Source: a virus. From it: a stretch of DNA of 30,632 nucleotides. The stretch lies in the IMG/VR virus record IMGVR_UViG_3300033153_001485, positions 1-30,632 of that record. One strand, 5' to 3'. The notes beneath the pieces are model-generated. The model made no database searches and was not told the DNA's origin. It worked only from the letters and a program-made list of their open reading frames with translations. Positions 16,448-24,456 of this stretch are shown piece after piece. Made by a program: the position numbers and the translations under genes. The stretch's first letter is position 1; every line of letters begins with the position of its first letter.

Positions 16448-17997
16448 TACTTTCTCATTCTCCTAATAACTTCTTCTGGCGTAACTCCATGCTTTGCTGC
16501 TGCGGCTTCTACATCAGCCATTGATGCGCCGGCTTCCTTCAATACCTCTGCATCAGAGAGCGGAGCTTTAGGCGCAAGGCCCTTATCTTCCCTCATGCTT
16601 CTGCGTACATTATCAGCCATCTTAGATTCGTACTTATCAATGATATTCATTGTGCGATCTTTTACGCTGATAAACTTATCTTTTGATCCGGCTGTTGGAT
16701 CGTAACTGTTAAGCTCTGATTCAAGATCCAAAAGAGCTTCGGCTGCTAGATGTGGTACTTTGAGATATTCCTTCATATCCTTGTACGCATCATCCATGCC
16801 GTAAACAACATAGCTCAGCGGCCAGATAGCAAGCTTCTGCTTTGCAATCTTATTCGCTGCGATATTCTTTTCTTCTTTTACAGTTGTATTTAGCTTCTGG
16901 ATGAATCCATCCTTATCCGCCTTAGTGATCCTTCCGTTGGTATGAAGATCTGTGATCATCTGCCTTGTTGCTTTTACGCCTTGCAGATATTCGCTAATAT
17001 CCTTCATTCCATCTTTTTTATCTGTGATTCCGTTTTGAAGTCCGGCAATAGCTAAAACAACCATTGCTTTAGATTCAGAATGGCTCTCTGCTTCAATCTT
17101 ATCAGAGCTGTTAAGTGATTTCTCAAGATCCTTAGCATCCTTATCGTTTAAGCCAAACTTCTTTTGCTGCTCCAGGAAATCCATCTTTTCAACATAGCTT
17201 TTCTCCGGATCATCTAAAACTGCATCTGTTTCTGCATACATAGCTTGCTCAAGGTTAAGCTGCTCAACCTTTGCAATGATCGCTCCCTGTGCGGCCATAG
17301 TAAGAATACTCTGCTTTGCTGCGCTCTTCTCTGATGGCTGCATATCAGAGCTATCAATCATCTCTAGCGCTTCCCGGATCTGGCCTTCCTGTGCCATCTG
17401 CAAATATCTTAGGTTATCCCAATCATCTATTTTCGCAAGCTCATTAGCAACATATACTGCGCTAACAGCGCCCTTATCAAAGGCTTCTTGTACAGCGGCG
17501 ATCTGCTTGTCCTTTGCAGCCTGGCCGCCGCCAGCAATAAATTCTTTTTTATTCTTTTCATGCGATGTAATGATCTCGCCCTGGTAGAATTGCTGAAACT
17601 TCGTGCGGAATAGTCCATCAATCTTTATGTTAGCTGCGGCTGTTTGATTGCTAGATGTGATGGCAAACTTAGCTCTAGCTTCATTGTTAGTGAAACCTTC
17701 CAGGGATCCTTCTCTAACCTTCTCAAGATCTTCATGGTATGTAGTAGAATTAGCATAGTCCGGATCCTTCTGCGCCCGGTTAAATATATCTCGCTGAGCT
17801 TCATCCATGAAATTCTGGCGATTGAGTGTTGTTGCAGCATCCTCAGCTTCTTGCCATACAGTTGCTACATCAGTTGCAACCTTGCCCATACCGGAGATGT
17901 TCTTCCCCATCTGCTGCTCTTGCGCCATATCTCGCATCTGAGTTGATGGCTCTGTACTCATCTGCTGGCTTGAATCGTATCCTGGTAGTTTTGCCAT
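16447..17997 (-). CDS. internal virion protein, T7 gp15-like (516 aa)
   Basis: ATG at 17997 with GGAG 9 nt upstream. It is almost entirely helical, charged and rich in Ala, Lys and Gln, with no transmembrane segment or catalytic motif. It begins MAKLPGYDSSQQMSTEPSTQ and contains MGKVATDVATVWQEAEDAAT, a pattern frequent at the start of podoviral internal proteins. It lies between a gp14-like protein and the giant protein, exactly where T7-like phages encode the second core protein. There it forms the periplasmic part of the ejection channel. The C-terminus ends in basic RRMRK. The function is assigned mostly by position and composition. Confidence 0.75.
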   Translation of the reverse strand: MAKLPGYDSSQQMSTEPSTQMRDMAQEQQMGKNISGMGKVATDVATVWQEAEDAATTLNRQNFMDEAQRDIFNRAQKDPDYANSTTYHEDLEKVREGSLEGFTNNEARAKFAITSSNQTAAANIKIDGLFRTKFQQFYQGEIITSHEKNKKEFIAGGGQAAKDKQIAAVQEAFDKGAVSAVYVANELAKIDDWDNLRYLQMAQEGQIREALEMIDSSDMQPSEKSAAKQSILTMAAQGAIIAKVEQLNLEQAMYAETDAVLDDPEKSYVEKMDFLEQQKKFGLNDKDAKDLEKSLNSSDKIEAESHSESKAMVVLAIAGLQNGITDKKDGMKDISEYLQGVKATRQMITDLHTNGRITKADKDGFIQKLNTTVKEEKNIAANKIAKQKLAIWPLSYVVYGMDDAYKDMKEYLKVPHLAAEALLDLESELNSYDPTAGSKDKFISVKDRTMNIIDKYESKMADNVRRSMREDKGLAPKAPLSDAEVLKEAGASMADVEAAAAKHGVTPEEVIRRMRK

Positions 17998-18009
17998 TAT
18001 TTATAGCTC

Positions 18010-18513
18010 CTATGCCAATCCTGGCCTTGAATTTAGCGGCTTTCCTGTTGGATTATCGCTGCTGCGGCCATATTTGCTGTACCAGCTGTTTGCTCCTTCT
18101 AAGATCGTTCCGCCAGCTGAGAATAAAGATGCTGTCCTCGCCGCTGCGCCGGATCTCTGAGCTTCATCTGCTGCGCTAAGCGATTGAGATTTGCTTAATT
18201 CAAGATTATAGTTTTCCATTTGCTTATCAAGCTGCGCTTCTGTCATGCGATCATTAACAACTTCTAAGAAAGATCCGGAATAATCATAGCCGCTAGATGC
18301 AACAGCTGTTGTTAGCTTGCCGCCTAATTGCCTAAGTACCCGATCCCATCTCTGTTTTGAGATCCCCTTCTTAACATCTATCGCTTCCGCTTGCTGCCGA
18401 TAAACCGCCGCATTATACTCTGCTGCCGCTTGAGCATCCTGGCCGGCCTTGATCTGGCCGTAAGCGTTCATTGCTGTACCGGCCAACATTAGTGCTGATG
18501 TAAATGCGCCCAT
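18010..18513 (-). CDS. internal virion protein, T7 gp14-like (167 aa)
   Basis: ATG at 18513 with AAGGA 5 nt upstream. The N-terminus MGAFTSALMLAGTAMNAYGQ is a short hydrophobic, glycine-rich segment followed by an Ala/Gln helix (AGQDAQAAAEYNAAVYRQQA). The middle has SSGYDYSGSFLEVVNDRMTE, a pattern recurrent in podoviral internal virion protein A. The C-terminus is Gly/Ser-rich (FSAGGTILEGANSWYSKYGR). In T7-like phages this protein inserts in the outer membrane as the first part of the ejection channel. Order (tail tube B, this gene, gp15-like, giant protein) supports the call. Confidence 0.82.
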   Translation of the reverse strand: MGAFTSALMLAGTAMNAYGQIKAGQDAQAAAEYNAAVYRQQAEAIDVKKGISKQRWDRVLRQLGGKLTTAVASSGYDYSGSFLEVVNDRMTEAQLDKQMENYNLELSKSQSLSAADEAQRSGAAARTASLFSAGGTILEGANSWYSKYGRSSDNPTGKPLNSRPGLA

Positions 18514-18521
18514 AGTATTCC

Positions 18522-20978
18522 TTATTTATCCATTGTTTTAAGTAATGGCATTATATCTAAGATGTGCATAGGTAACGGATTATCTTGCACAATCACAACT
18601 GTACCTTCGTAAACCCATCCGCCGGTAAACCGGATATTTGGGATCGTATCAGATACCAATGATTCCGGCGTTCCCATTAGAGTTTGTGGATCTCTAAGCG
18701 TTACATTGAAGAGCTTATTAAGCGATCCGCCTACTTTAATACCAAGCGTTTTATAAACTCTAAGGCCAAGCTGATACAGCCGCTTCTTCTTTCCTTGAGC
18801 TGTTCCGGTTGCTGATCCGGATTCTATTGAAAGTGTTTTGATCGCTGATCTGTAAGGAAGGCCAATAGATATTTCAAAGGCATCCTTCTCCATCGTTACA
18901 GATCCGGAAGAAACTGTTTGCTGCGTTTGTACAGCTCCATCCGCAAGGATAGATAAACTTTTTGCTTCCAGGTAATCTAATCCGGATAGCGTTGTTACGC
19001 TAACTCCCCATCTCTCCGCTGCGTATGTAAGGGAATCAAAATCAAAAGTTGATGTACCGGTAACAATCGTATCAGATGTAAAGCCGGTAATGATCATCTC
19101 GCCAACTGTGTTACCATCCGCATCCTTCGCCCGGATCCGCTGGCCAATATCGTTAGATTGAAAGATGCCGCTTGCAGCTGTTGCCGTAATAGATCCGGTT
19201 AATGCTGAAAGAGTTAAGCCGATGCCGGATGTTAAATCATAAACACTAAACTTTAATCCGGAATCAACATAGAAACATTCTGCCTGGCGCTTAGGTACAA
19301 CAGGATCCGCAAAGCGTTCAATGTACTTCCTAGCGATTCCGTTTATAGTTCTCTCCACGACAACCCACACTTCATCATACGGCCCTAGAAAAGATGGTAT
19401 CGTTGCAACTGATCTAAAGGATCCATCTGTTGTTTGCCTAGTCCATGCTTTAACTTGCTGATCCTCTTCTCTAACAAGCGTACACATCTGCCCATCAGTA
19501 CGCACGCAATAAAGCGTTGTATCCGGATTCTGCTGGTAAGCGATATTAGTAATGCCGCTCTCAGTTATATGCTCGCTAAGGATCGTCATATCAACTGATT
19601 TATAAGTATCAAGATCCCAATAGTAAAACAGCTCCCGGATCTTCCTTGATGCACGCTGTACATAATAAATAAAGTTAGCAATCTTCTGCGGCTGTACATT
19701 AAGAGATCCCCAGCCTGTTTGCCGGATAGCATTGGCGTTGTCCGGAGTAAGTGATATTCCGCTTGTTCCAGAGCTGGTAACAAACTCTCCGCCAAAAGTT
19801 CCGGTTGCAAGAGTTGTGCCGCTACTCATCCATTTAATATCATTGGCCTTTTCTGTGTTGAGCGTAAGATCTAACGCATCATCATCATTAGGCCCTCTTG
19901 TAAAATCATCATATATAAAAGGTTTTGATGCCCATTGTGTTTGCGGCTGATTATCTGTCCGGGCGTACCATCTGCGCCGCTCATGATAGGTAACAGTTGC
20001 CGGATAGCCAGATACATCGCTCCAGGATCCCTCGCTCCATTCAGTAGTTGCGCCTGGGCCTGTGCCTAAATTATCCGTTCCTTGCACATCTGCCGTAACG
20101 CTCGTTCCGGAAGCATACGCTGTGATCGTTACATACCCATTTTTCATTTGCCATATTGATCCCACATGGCCAGCTAAGAAGATTGATGCAGAAGCCGTAA
20201 GGGTAATTCCTGTGCCGGTATCGGCGGAAGGCGTAATCGTGGTAGGAGTAATGTTTAGATCTTGTACAGGGCCGCCAATAAAGGGTACATCAACAAGATT
20301 CCAATTATCAGCTGCTAGGCGGATAAGCTCCGCCGGCTTATGGGATCCATGCGTTAAGTTTACAACATCGTTTACTTGAGCATAATGCACATCAAATATC
20401 TCATCTGATGTATAGGTATGCGCAACTTCGTATATCTTCTTTGAGCTTCCGCCGGAGATGTAAGCTGTGTATCCGGTAGAATCAATAGGCGTGCCATCAA
20501 GATCTTTGATCGTGATGTTATTTGGATCAACAATGGTATTTACTCTGTACCGGTTGCCATTAAGCTCTGTCATGCCCACAATGCCGGAAACAACTATCTC
20601 ATCATTAAGAGAATATCCATGCGCTGTTATTGTTAGCTGGCATGGATTGGCTTGCGTTGCTGCTGTGATCGCTATTGGCGTTTCTGTTACAGCTGCGCCA
20701 AGCGTAAAGAAGCGGAAGTAAAACTCCCCAAACTCAAGAATAAAGGCATCCGCTTCATTGAAAACAAAGTCAATAAGCTTCGTATTCTTTAGCGGATACT
20801 TTGCCGGAGCAATATACTCCAAGCCGGGCCTATTCATGATCAAACCATAAGGCCGGATCAAACAATTCTCCGCAAGCTCAAGGCCATTGTAATACTGTTG
20901 AAGATCTGTGCGCCCATACATTACCGGAGAAACTTCGCCGGATGCAAAGGTTGCTGTAATTGGAGCCGCTTTAGGCAA
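18522..20978 (-). CDS. tail tubular protein B, T7 gp12-like, TTG start (818 aa)
   Basis: Forms the tail nozzle of the short tail. The N-terminus is characteristic (ITATFASGEVSPVMYGRTDL, then QQYYNGLELAENCLIRPYG). To include it, translation must start at a TTG at 20978, preceded by GGGGA 6 nt upstream; the first in-frame ATG would delete the conserved segment. The start overlaps the tail tubular A stop by 8 nt. Inserted beta domains follow at about 105-180 (LTITAHGYSLNDEIVVSGIV) and 260-320, then a conserved core with YHERRRWYARTDNQPQTQWA and a long C-terminal beta region. The length is in the usual range for this family. Confidence 0.9.
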   Translation of the reverse strand: MPKAAPITATFASGEVSPVMYGRTDLQQYYNGLELAENCLIRPYGLIMNRPGLEYIAPAKYPLKNTKLIDFVFNEADAFILEFGEFYFRFFTLGAAVTETPIAITAATQANPCQLTITAHGYSLNDEIVVSGIVGMTELNGNRYRVNTIVDPNNITIKDLDGTPIDSTGYTAYISGGSSKKIYEVAHTYTSDEIFDVHYAQVNDVVNLTHGSHKPAELIRLAADNWNLVDVPFIGGPVQDLNITPTTITPSADTGTGITLTASASIFLAGHVGSIWQMKNGYVTITAYASGTSVTADVQGTDNLGTGPGATTEWSEGSWSDVSGYPATVTYHERRRWYARTDNQPQTQWASKPFIYDDFTRGPNDDDALDLTLNTEKANDIKWMSSGTTLATGTFGGEFVTSSGTSGISLTPDNANAIRQTGWGSLNVQPQKIANFIYYVQRASRKIRELFYYWDLDTYKSVDMTILSEHITESGITNIAYQQNPDTTLYCVRTDGQMCTLVREEDQQVKAWTRQTTDGSFRSVATIPSFLGPYDEVWVVVERTINGIARKYIERFADPVVPKRQAECFYVDSGLKFSVYDLTSGIGLTLSALTGSITATAASGIFQSNDIGQRIRAKDADGNTVGEMIITGFTSDTIVTGTSTFDFDSLTYAAERWGVSVTTLSGLDYLEAKSLSILADGAVQTQQTVSSGSVTMEKDAFEISIGLPYRSAIKTLSIESGSATGTAQGKKKRLYQLGLRVYKTLGIKVGGSLNKLFNVTLRDPQTLMGTPESLVSDTIPNIRFTGGWVYEGTVVIVQDNPLPMHILDIMPLLKTMDK

Positions 20979-20988
20979 AGTATATCCC
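20971..20988 (-). promoter_or_regulatory. ribosome binding site that supports the TTG start of tail tubular protein B
   Basis: On the minus strand the order is GGGGA, six bases, TTG, then CCTAAAGCG. The TTG overlaps the TAA of tail tubular protein A, so initiation is probably coupled to termination of that gene. No ATG lies near a comparable Shine-Dalgarno in this frame. Confidence 0.6.
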
Positions 20989-21579
20989 CGATCTGTTTAC
21001 CGGAGAATAGCCATGTTTGGCATAGCTCCAAAGGTTATCATCAATCTGTGGCGGCGTTCCTTCCTGTGAATTTTCAGCCAATGCTTTAGGTAGAGATACA
21101 CCATCGTATTTCTCTATTAACAATTTGGCTTCTGTGTTGGAATTGAGTACAGCGTATGCCATATCACTTGCAAGCTTATCGGCAAAGGCATCTGTAAAGG
21201 ATGCGCTAAACTTCGTTGTATCTTTGAGATCAAAAACATATATGATCCCAATCTCTGATACATTCGTTATAAGTTTATCCTGTTCTTTGTGCCATGTTGA
21301 TCCCGGAGCGGATGTACCAAAGATCCGGATGATGTCAGATGGAAGCTGAAATATATTATTAACTTGATCAATGCTCCACGCTGGCGTGCCAACAACTTGA
21401 TTAAGCACAACTCTTTTAGCTGCAAAATTCCATAATACTTCACTCAATACGGATTTCCGGGATTCATCATAGAAGCGATTAGCAATGTTAGCTTCCGGCG
21501 TATCATCCGCTATATTGATTATTGGCTCCGCTCCAAGTAATGATAGCGCTCTATTTATAATCGTTGTCTTATCGGCCAT
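20971..21579 (-). CDS. tail tubular protein A, T7 gp11-like head-tail adaptor (202 aa)
   Basis: ATG at 21579 with AAGGAG 4 nt upstream. The N-terminal INRALSLLGAEPI and the following FYDESRKSVLSEVLWNFAAK are the typical opening of podoviral tail tubular protein A, which forms the ring between portal and nozzle. The central part has QLPSDIIRIFGT and the helix TDAFADKLASDMAYAVLNSN. The C-terminus has YGSP-like aromatic residues (YAKHGYSPVNRSGIYFA). Length and position directly before tail tubular protein B agree with the family. Confidence 0.88.
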   Translation of the reverse strand: MADKTTIINRALSLLGAEPIINIADDTPEANIANRFYDESRKSVLSEVLWNFAAKRVVLNQVVGTPAWSIDQVNNIFQLPSDIIRIFGTSAPGSTWHKEQDKLITNVSEIGIIYVFDLKDTTKFSASFTDAFADKLASDMAYAVLNSNTEAKLLIEKYDGVSLPKALAENSQEGTPPQIDDNLWSYAKHGYSPVNRSGIYFA

Positions 21580-21595
21580 TTTTCTCCTTTACTAA

Positions 21596-21621
21596 GGGAG
21601 CCGGGTATTAAACCGGCCCCC
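21596..21621 (-). terminator. GC-rich hairpin between cement and tail-tube genes
   Basis: On the minus-strand transcript GGGGGCCGG (21613-21621) pairs with CCGGCTCCC (21596-21604), giving a 9-bp stem with one G-U pair and an 8-nt loop (TTTAATAC). The downstream sequence TTAGTAAAGG is only weakly U-rich. It could be an inefficient terminator, or an mRNA end that protects the highly expressed capsid and cement messages. It is the strongest hairpin I see between virion genes. Confidence 0.55.
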
Positions 21622-21630
21622 CTATACACT

Positions 21631-22053
21631 TTAATTAGTGTAGTAAACAACCGATTTGATCGTACCGGTAATTGCTGCGCCGGCTACTGTAAGGATAATT
21701 CTTTCATCATCCGCATTAGTACCGATCACATACTGAGCGCCATCAACTAAGATGGTATTATCATCGCCAGCACTTGATACATCAACAGCCGCTTTATAAA
21801 GAGCAGCTGTGTTAGCATCTCCACAATTTACTGTTGCAGCGCCAAGAGCATCAAACTGCAATGCGATCCCATGCACAACTGCGCCAGCCGGTAATTCACA
21901 AATTACGATAGTATCAGCAATGTTTACTGCTGCTGCTTCATACACATCGCTCCAGATCTTAATACTAGACTTGATCAATCCTTGATCAATCCATGTAGTA
22001 TTAGATGTTCCAGCATCAAACTTTGTTACATTTACTCCTTTTACTTCTGCCAT
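21631..22053 (-). CDS. probable capsid cement/decoration protein (140 aa)
   Basis: I take ATG 22053 (MAEVKGVNVTKFDAGTS) because AAGGAG lies 8 nt upstream; the longer open frame to 22128 has no such site. The protein is beta-rich with small hydrophobic residues and includes IADTIVICELPAGAVVHGIA and QFDALGAATVNCGDANTAAL. Small proteins of this size and composition directly after the major capsid gene are often capsid cement proteins (the Bbp16 type in BPP-1-like phages). The family link is by pattern and position. A hairpin just upstream of its ribosome binding site may tune expression. Confidence 0.72.
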   Translation of the reverse strand: MAEVKGVNVTKFDAGTSNTTWIDQGLIKSSIKIWSDVYEAAAVNIADTIVICELPAGAVVHGIALQFDALGAATVNCGDANTAALYKAAVDVSSAGDDNTILVDGAQYVIGTNADDERIILTVAGAAITGTIKSVVYYTN

Positions 22054-22067
22054 TTGATCATCTCCTT

Positions 22068-22083
22068 GCCGGGCGTTGCCGGC
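22068..22083 (-). other. small GC hairpin abutting the cement-gene ribosome binding site
   Basis: GCCGG (22079-22083) and CCGGC (22068-22072) on the minus strand form a 5-bp all-GC stem with a 6-nt loop. The stem ends exactly where the AAGGAG site (22062-22067) begins. It may set ribosome access or act as an RNA processing or stability element. No U-tract follows, so it is not a terminator. Confidence 0.4.
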
Positions 22084-22147
22084 TCTAGGGTTAGTAAGTG
22101 TTGGATAAAGTTGCTGTTGCCTATCCACTCAGAGCTGCTAAGCAATC

Positions 22148-23023
22148 TTAGACTACGGCTGTTTCATCAGAATCTACACGCACAACCTTCTCTTCTTCAA
22201 GGCGTACTGTACCGATGTTAAGCTCATAGTAAACTTGCCATGAGTAGCTTTTATCAGCTCTCTCATCTGTCCGGATGTAAAGCATTTCCGGAGTACCACA
22301 ACAGATGCCGCTCTTCTGGAAGAATACAGAGCGTGAAACATTAGGATCAGTTGTAGTGTCAATGCGAGTTGATTTAATAATTTGGAAGCCATAGAATGTT
22401 TTAAGATCGCCGTTAAGCAGATTCTTTACATTCATGTAATCCGTTGATGTGGCTTGAGTATCCCCTAACAACTGCTGGATACAGGCCGGCGTGATCCATG
22501 CAAAGCGATCCCACTCATCAACATCAGCTTCATCTAACAACTGCCCAGCTTGACGGATCTTATCAATCGTCATAGCCGCTGCTCCGCCAGAATCAATGAT
22601 CTGGCCAGCCGGGAAGGTATTAGCCGTTCCGCCGTTCTCTCCGGATTGAGCTGTACCTAATGCAGCAGCATAGACATTATCATCTATCTGCCGGCCAATG
22701 GCCCTAGCTGCATTGATAGTCATTTCGGATTTTGGATCAGAAAGGATTTGAAGATTTACACTACGATCTAACAACCTTGCATCTGCATAGGTTGAGATGT
22801 AGGCCCAGCGGCGTTGTAGGTTAGGATCGTTCTCTGGCGTATCAACATTCAATCCGCCTTTAGGAGCCATCGCCCATGTACCGATTTGATCTTGAGAAAA
22901 GCTTTTCGCCTGTACATCGCTTTTCTGCATAACAGATCCGTAAAACTTTGAATACTGCTGTTGTGCGAGCGGTACAACATTGCGAGAAAACTGTTGCGCT
23001 CTTATTTCTAATTCACTAGCCAT
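22148..23023 (-). CDS. major capsid protein (291 aa)
   Basis: ATG at 23023 with GGGAG 8 nt upstream. The sequence fits an HK97-fold coat protein: an N-terminal arm (MASELEIRAQQFSRNVVPLA), then RRWAYISTYADARLLDRSVN, a helix with MTINAARAIGRQIDDNVYAA, and a central DKIRQAGQLLDEADVDEWDR followed by WITPACIQQLLGD. Near the C-terminus, YGFQIIKSTRID and SWQVYYELNIGTVRLEEEKV match the usual closing strands of phage coat proteins. It is directly preceded by the scaffold gene and a 132-nt gap, the longest gap within the virion operon. Assembled shells would be icosahedral with the cement protein as likely partner. Confidence 0.92.
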   Translation of the reverse strand: MASELEIRAQQFSRNVVPLAQQQYSKFYGSVMQKSDVQAKSFSQDQIGTWAMAPKGGLNVDTPENDPNLQRRWAYISTYADARLLDRSVNLQILSDPKSEMTINAARAIGRQIDDNVYAAALGTAQSGENGGTANTFPAGQIIDSGGAAAMTIDKIRQAGQLLDEADVDEWDRFAWITPACIQQLLGDTQATSTDYMNVKNLLNGDLKTFYGFQIIKSTRIDTTTDPNVSRSVFFQKSGICCGTPEMLYIRTDERADKSYSWQVYYELNIGTVRLEEEKVVRVDSDETAVV

Positions 23024-23155
23024 AATAACATCTCCCTTTAAGGATCTTTAACAATTAACTTTGAAGCCATCGTTGGGTATCCGGAAAGGGCCAACTCTGA
23101 TTTCCTGTTTTTGCAGGTCTTTACAGAGTATCTGCTATTTGAAACAAACTAATGA
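23024..23155 (-). other. 132-nt leader between scaffold and major capsid genes
   Basis: This is the longest non-coding stretch inside the head and tail operon. It contains two weak potential hairpins (CCTG/CAGG at 23104-23117 and a 5-bp GTTGG/CCAAC stem at 23072-23095) and the strong capsid ribosome binding site at its end. I see no convincing sigma70 promoter and no intrinsic terminator. It may hold a phage-specific promoter or an mRNA-stability element for the capsid message. Confidence 0.4.
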
Positions 23156-24193
23156 TCAAGCGGCTGGCTGTACAGGTATCGCTGGATTCATCATCTTTAG
23201 CAATGATTCAACATGGGTAACTCTTGCGAGCCTTTGGCTTTCCGGGATCATCTTTTGATTCCGTACACCGGCCCAATAATCATCATCACTATCACTCATT
23301 ATTTTATCATACTCCGTCTTAGCTTCTGCCGGAGTTTTGGTAAAGCTTGTTGCTGGATCGCCCATATCTCCAATCGTTCCTTCTGAGAATTGGCTGCCAA
23401 TATCTGCCAACATCTTTAATGCGATTGGATCAGCGCCGATCTTAGCGTTGATATATTCAAAATTCTCCTGGCTCCCGGCAAACTTATTCATCAATCCTTG
23501 CGCAAGCTTAACATTAGAATCGTATTTCAATCCCCATGCTGCGTTAAGCTCTGTCTTTGATTGATTAACAGATTCTTGATAATCAGCTTCGCCTTGTGAT
23601 TTGATGGCGCTTAGCATCTCAACATAATCTTCCTGGATCCCGGCGGCTTGCGCCGGCGTTAGCTTATGCTTATGCGCAATCTCTTGAAACTGCTCTGTGC
23701 CAAACTGTACTTGCTCCATGCCGGGAATAGGATTTGGCTGCCCTAGATCATATCCGGTTGCTTCATCCGGTACGCCTAGCGCTCTGTTAAGAGCTTCAAT
23801 AGCAATCGTATCATTCTCATCCTTCGGCAAGGCAACCTTATCATTCCCTAATAGAGAAGCAAGCTCAAGATGGCCTTTAACCATAGCTTCCTGGCTCTTG
23901 TACTTTGTTACTGATGGATTGTTTCTTAGATCTTCATTCAAGCCATCGTACCAATTCTTTGCAGCTGCCGGCGCTGGATCTGCGGCTGGAGCTGGATCAG
24001 CATTAGCTGCTGGAGCTGGATCCCCTGTATTGCCTGGCGCTAATGGCGCTGGATCATGTAAGGATGGATCTCCGGTTGCTGGAGCCGCTGCCGGAGCTGG
24101 ATCGCCACCGGTTGCAACTTCTCCACGATTGTTGTTAAGCACTTGCAAAATGCTCCTGGGCATAAAGTATCCGTTAGGGTTTATGGTATCCAT
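23156..24193 (-). CDS. capsid assembly scaffolding protein (345 aa)
   Basis: I take ATG 24193 (MDTINPNGYFMPRSILQ), 2 nt after the previous stop, with AGGAG 8 nt upstream. Residues about 30-78 form an Asp-Pro-Ala-rich low-complexity linker with five DPAP units. The rest is acidic and helical, starting NWYDGLNEDLRNNPSVTKYK and SQEAMVKGHLELASLLGNDK. It continues with GVPDEATGYDL and a C-terminal helix before PAIPVQPAA. This N-terminal pattern (NWYDGL..., short conserved helix, ...PDxATGYDL) recurs in podoviral scaffolds encoded directly upstream of the coat gene. It acts inside the procapsid and is expected to be released or degraded during maturation. No protease motif is visible. Confidence 0.85.
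   Translation of the reverse strand: MDTINPNGYFMPRSILQVLNNNRGEVATGGDPAPAAAPATGDPSLHDPAPLAPGNTGDPAPAANADPAPAADPAPAAAKNWYDGLNEDLRNNPSVTKYKSQEAMVKGHLELASLLGNDKVALPKDENDTIAIEALNRALGVPDEATGYDLGQPNPIPGMEQVQFGTEQFQEIAHKHKLTPAQAAGIQEDYVEMLSAIKSQGEADYQESVNQSKTELNAAWGLKYDSNVKLAQGLMNKFAGSQENFEYINAKIGADPIALKMLADIGSQFSEGTIGDMGDPATSFTKTPAEAKTEYDKIMSDSDDDYWAGVRNQKMIPESQRLARVTHVESLLKMMNPAIPVQPAA
23962..24106 (-). repeat. Asp-Pro-Ala coding repeat in the scaffold gene
   Basis: The segment encodes five DPAP units with alanine-rich spacers, and at DNA level recurring GGAGCTGGATC motifs on the plus strand. Such low-complexity coding DNA is prone to length change by slippage. The flexible linker separates the short N-terminal region from the helical body of the scaffold. 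Confidence 0.75.
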
Positions 24194-24195
24194 TG

Positions 24196-24456
24196 TTATT
24201 GCTCCTGTCTTTTGTAGATCTCTGCGATCTGCTCCGGATTCCATTCCGGATGCGTTAGGGTTTTTAAGGTTAATATCACATCTCTTTTACCAGCTTCGTA
24301 TTGAAGTTGATTAAGATCATCTCTAGGGCCACCATGATAGAAGCCACAAAATTGCTCAAGGAATTTCATTGTCCTCTCGCCGAGCGGCCCATTAAATGAA
24401 TAGTCCAGAGCTTCTTTGATAGCTTTAACATCGTTCTTATTTTTCAGATCTATCAT
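24196..24456 (-). CDS. Bbp19-like small phage protein (86 aa)
   Basis: Starts in an ATGA overlap with the portal stop (24453-24456). The core MKFLEQFCGFYHGG ... LQYEAGKRDVILTLKTLTHP matches the Bbp19 family pattern, in which a FL..LC.FF segment is followed by an EGKR.V.L.I segment. The family is common between portal and scaffold or capsid genes of podoviruses. Its role is not established; it is thought to be a small head- or assembly-associated protein. No enzyme motif is visible. Translation is probably coupled to the portal gene. Confidence 0.75.
   Translation of the reverse strand: MIDLKNKNDVKAIKEALDYSFNGPLGERTMKFLEQFCGFYHGGPRDDLNQLQYEAGKRDVILTLKTLTHPEWNPEQIAEIYKRQEQ

Noticed and set aside
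8768-17997. Lytic transglycosylase domain in the internal proteins, as in T7 gp16
   Set aside because: No ES/GLMQ-type transglycosylase motifs were found in the 516-aa or 2,559-aa proteins.
23038-23070. 10-codon ORF (MASKLIVKDP) in the capsid leader, similar at its first residues to the capsid start
   Set aside because: No Shine-Dalgarno, very short, and the similarity is limited to a few codons; it may be chance.
23100-23155. Possible sigma70 promoter before the major capsid gene
   Set aside because: TTGTTT and TTGATC hexamers occur but no acceptable -10 element lies at 16-18 bp.
24001-24115. Possible direct-repeat array (GGAGCTGGATC units)
   Set aside because: The units are irregular, in frame and encode the Asp-Pro-Ala linker of the scaffold, so this is coding low complexity rather than a CRISPR or iteron array.
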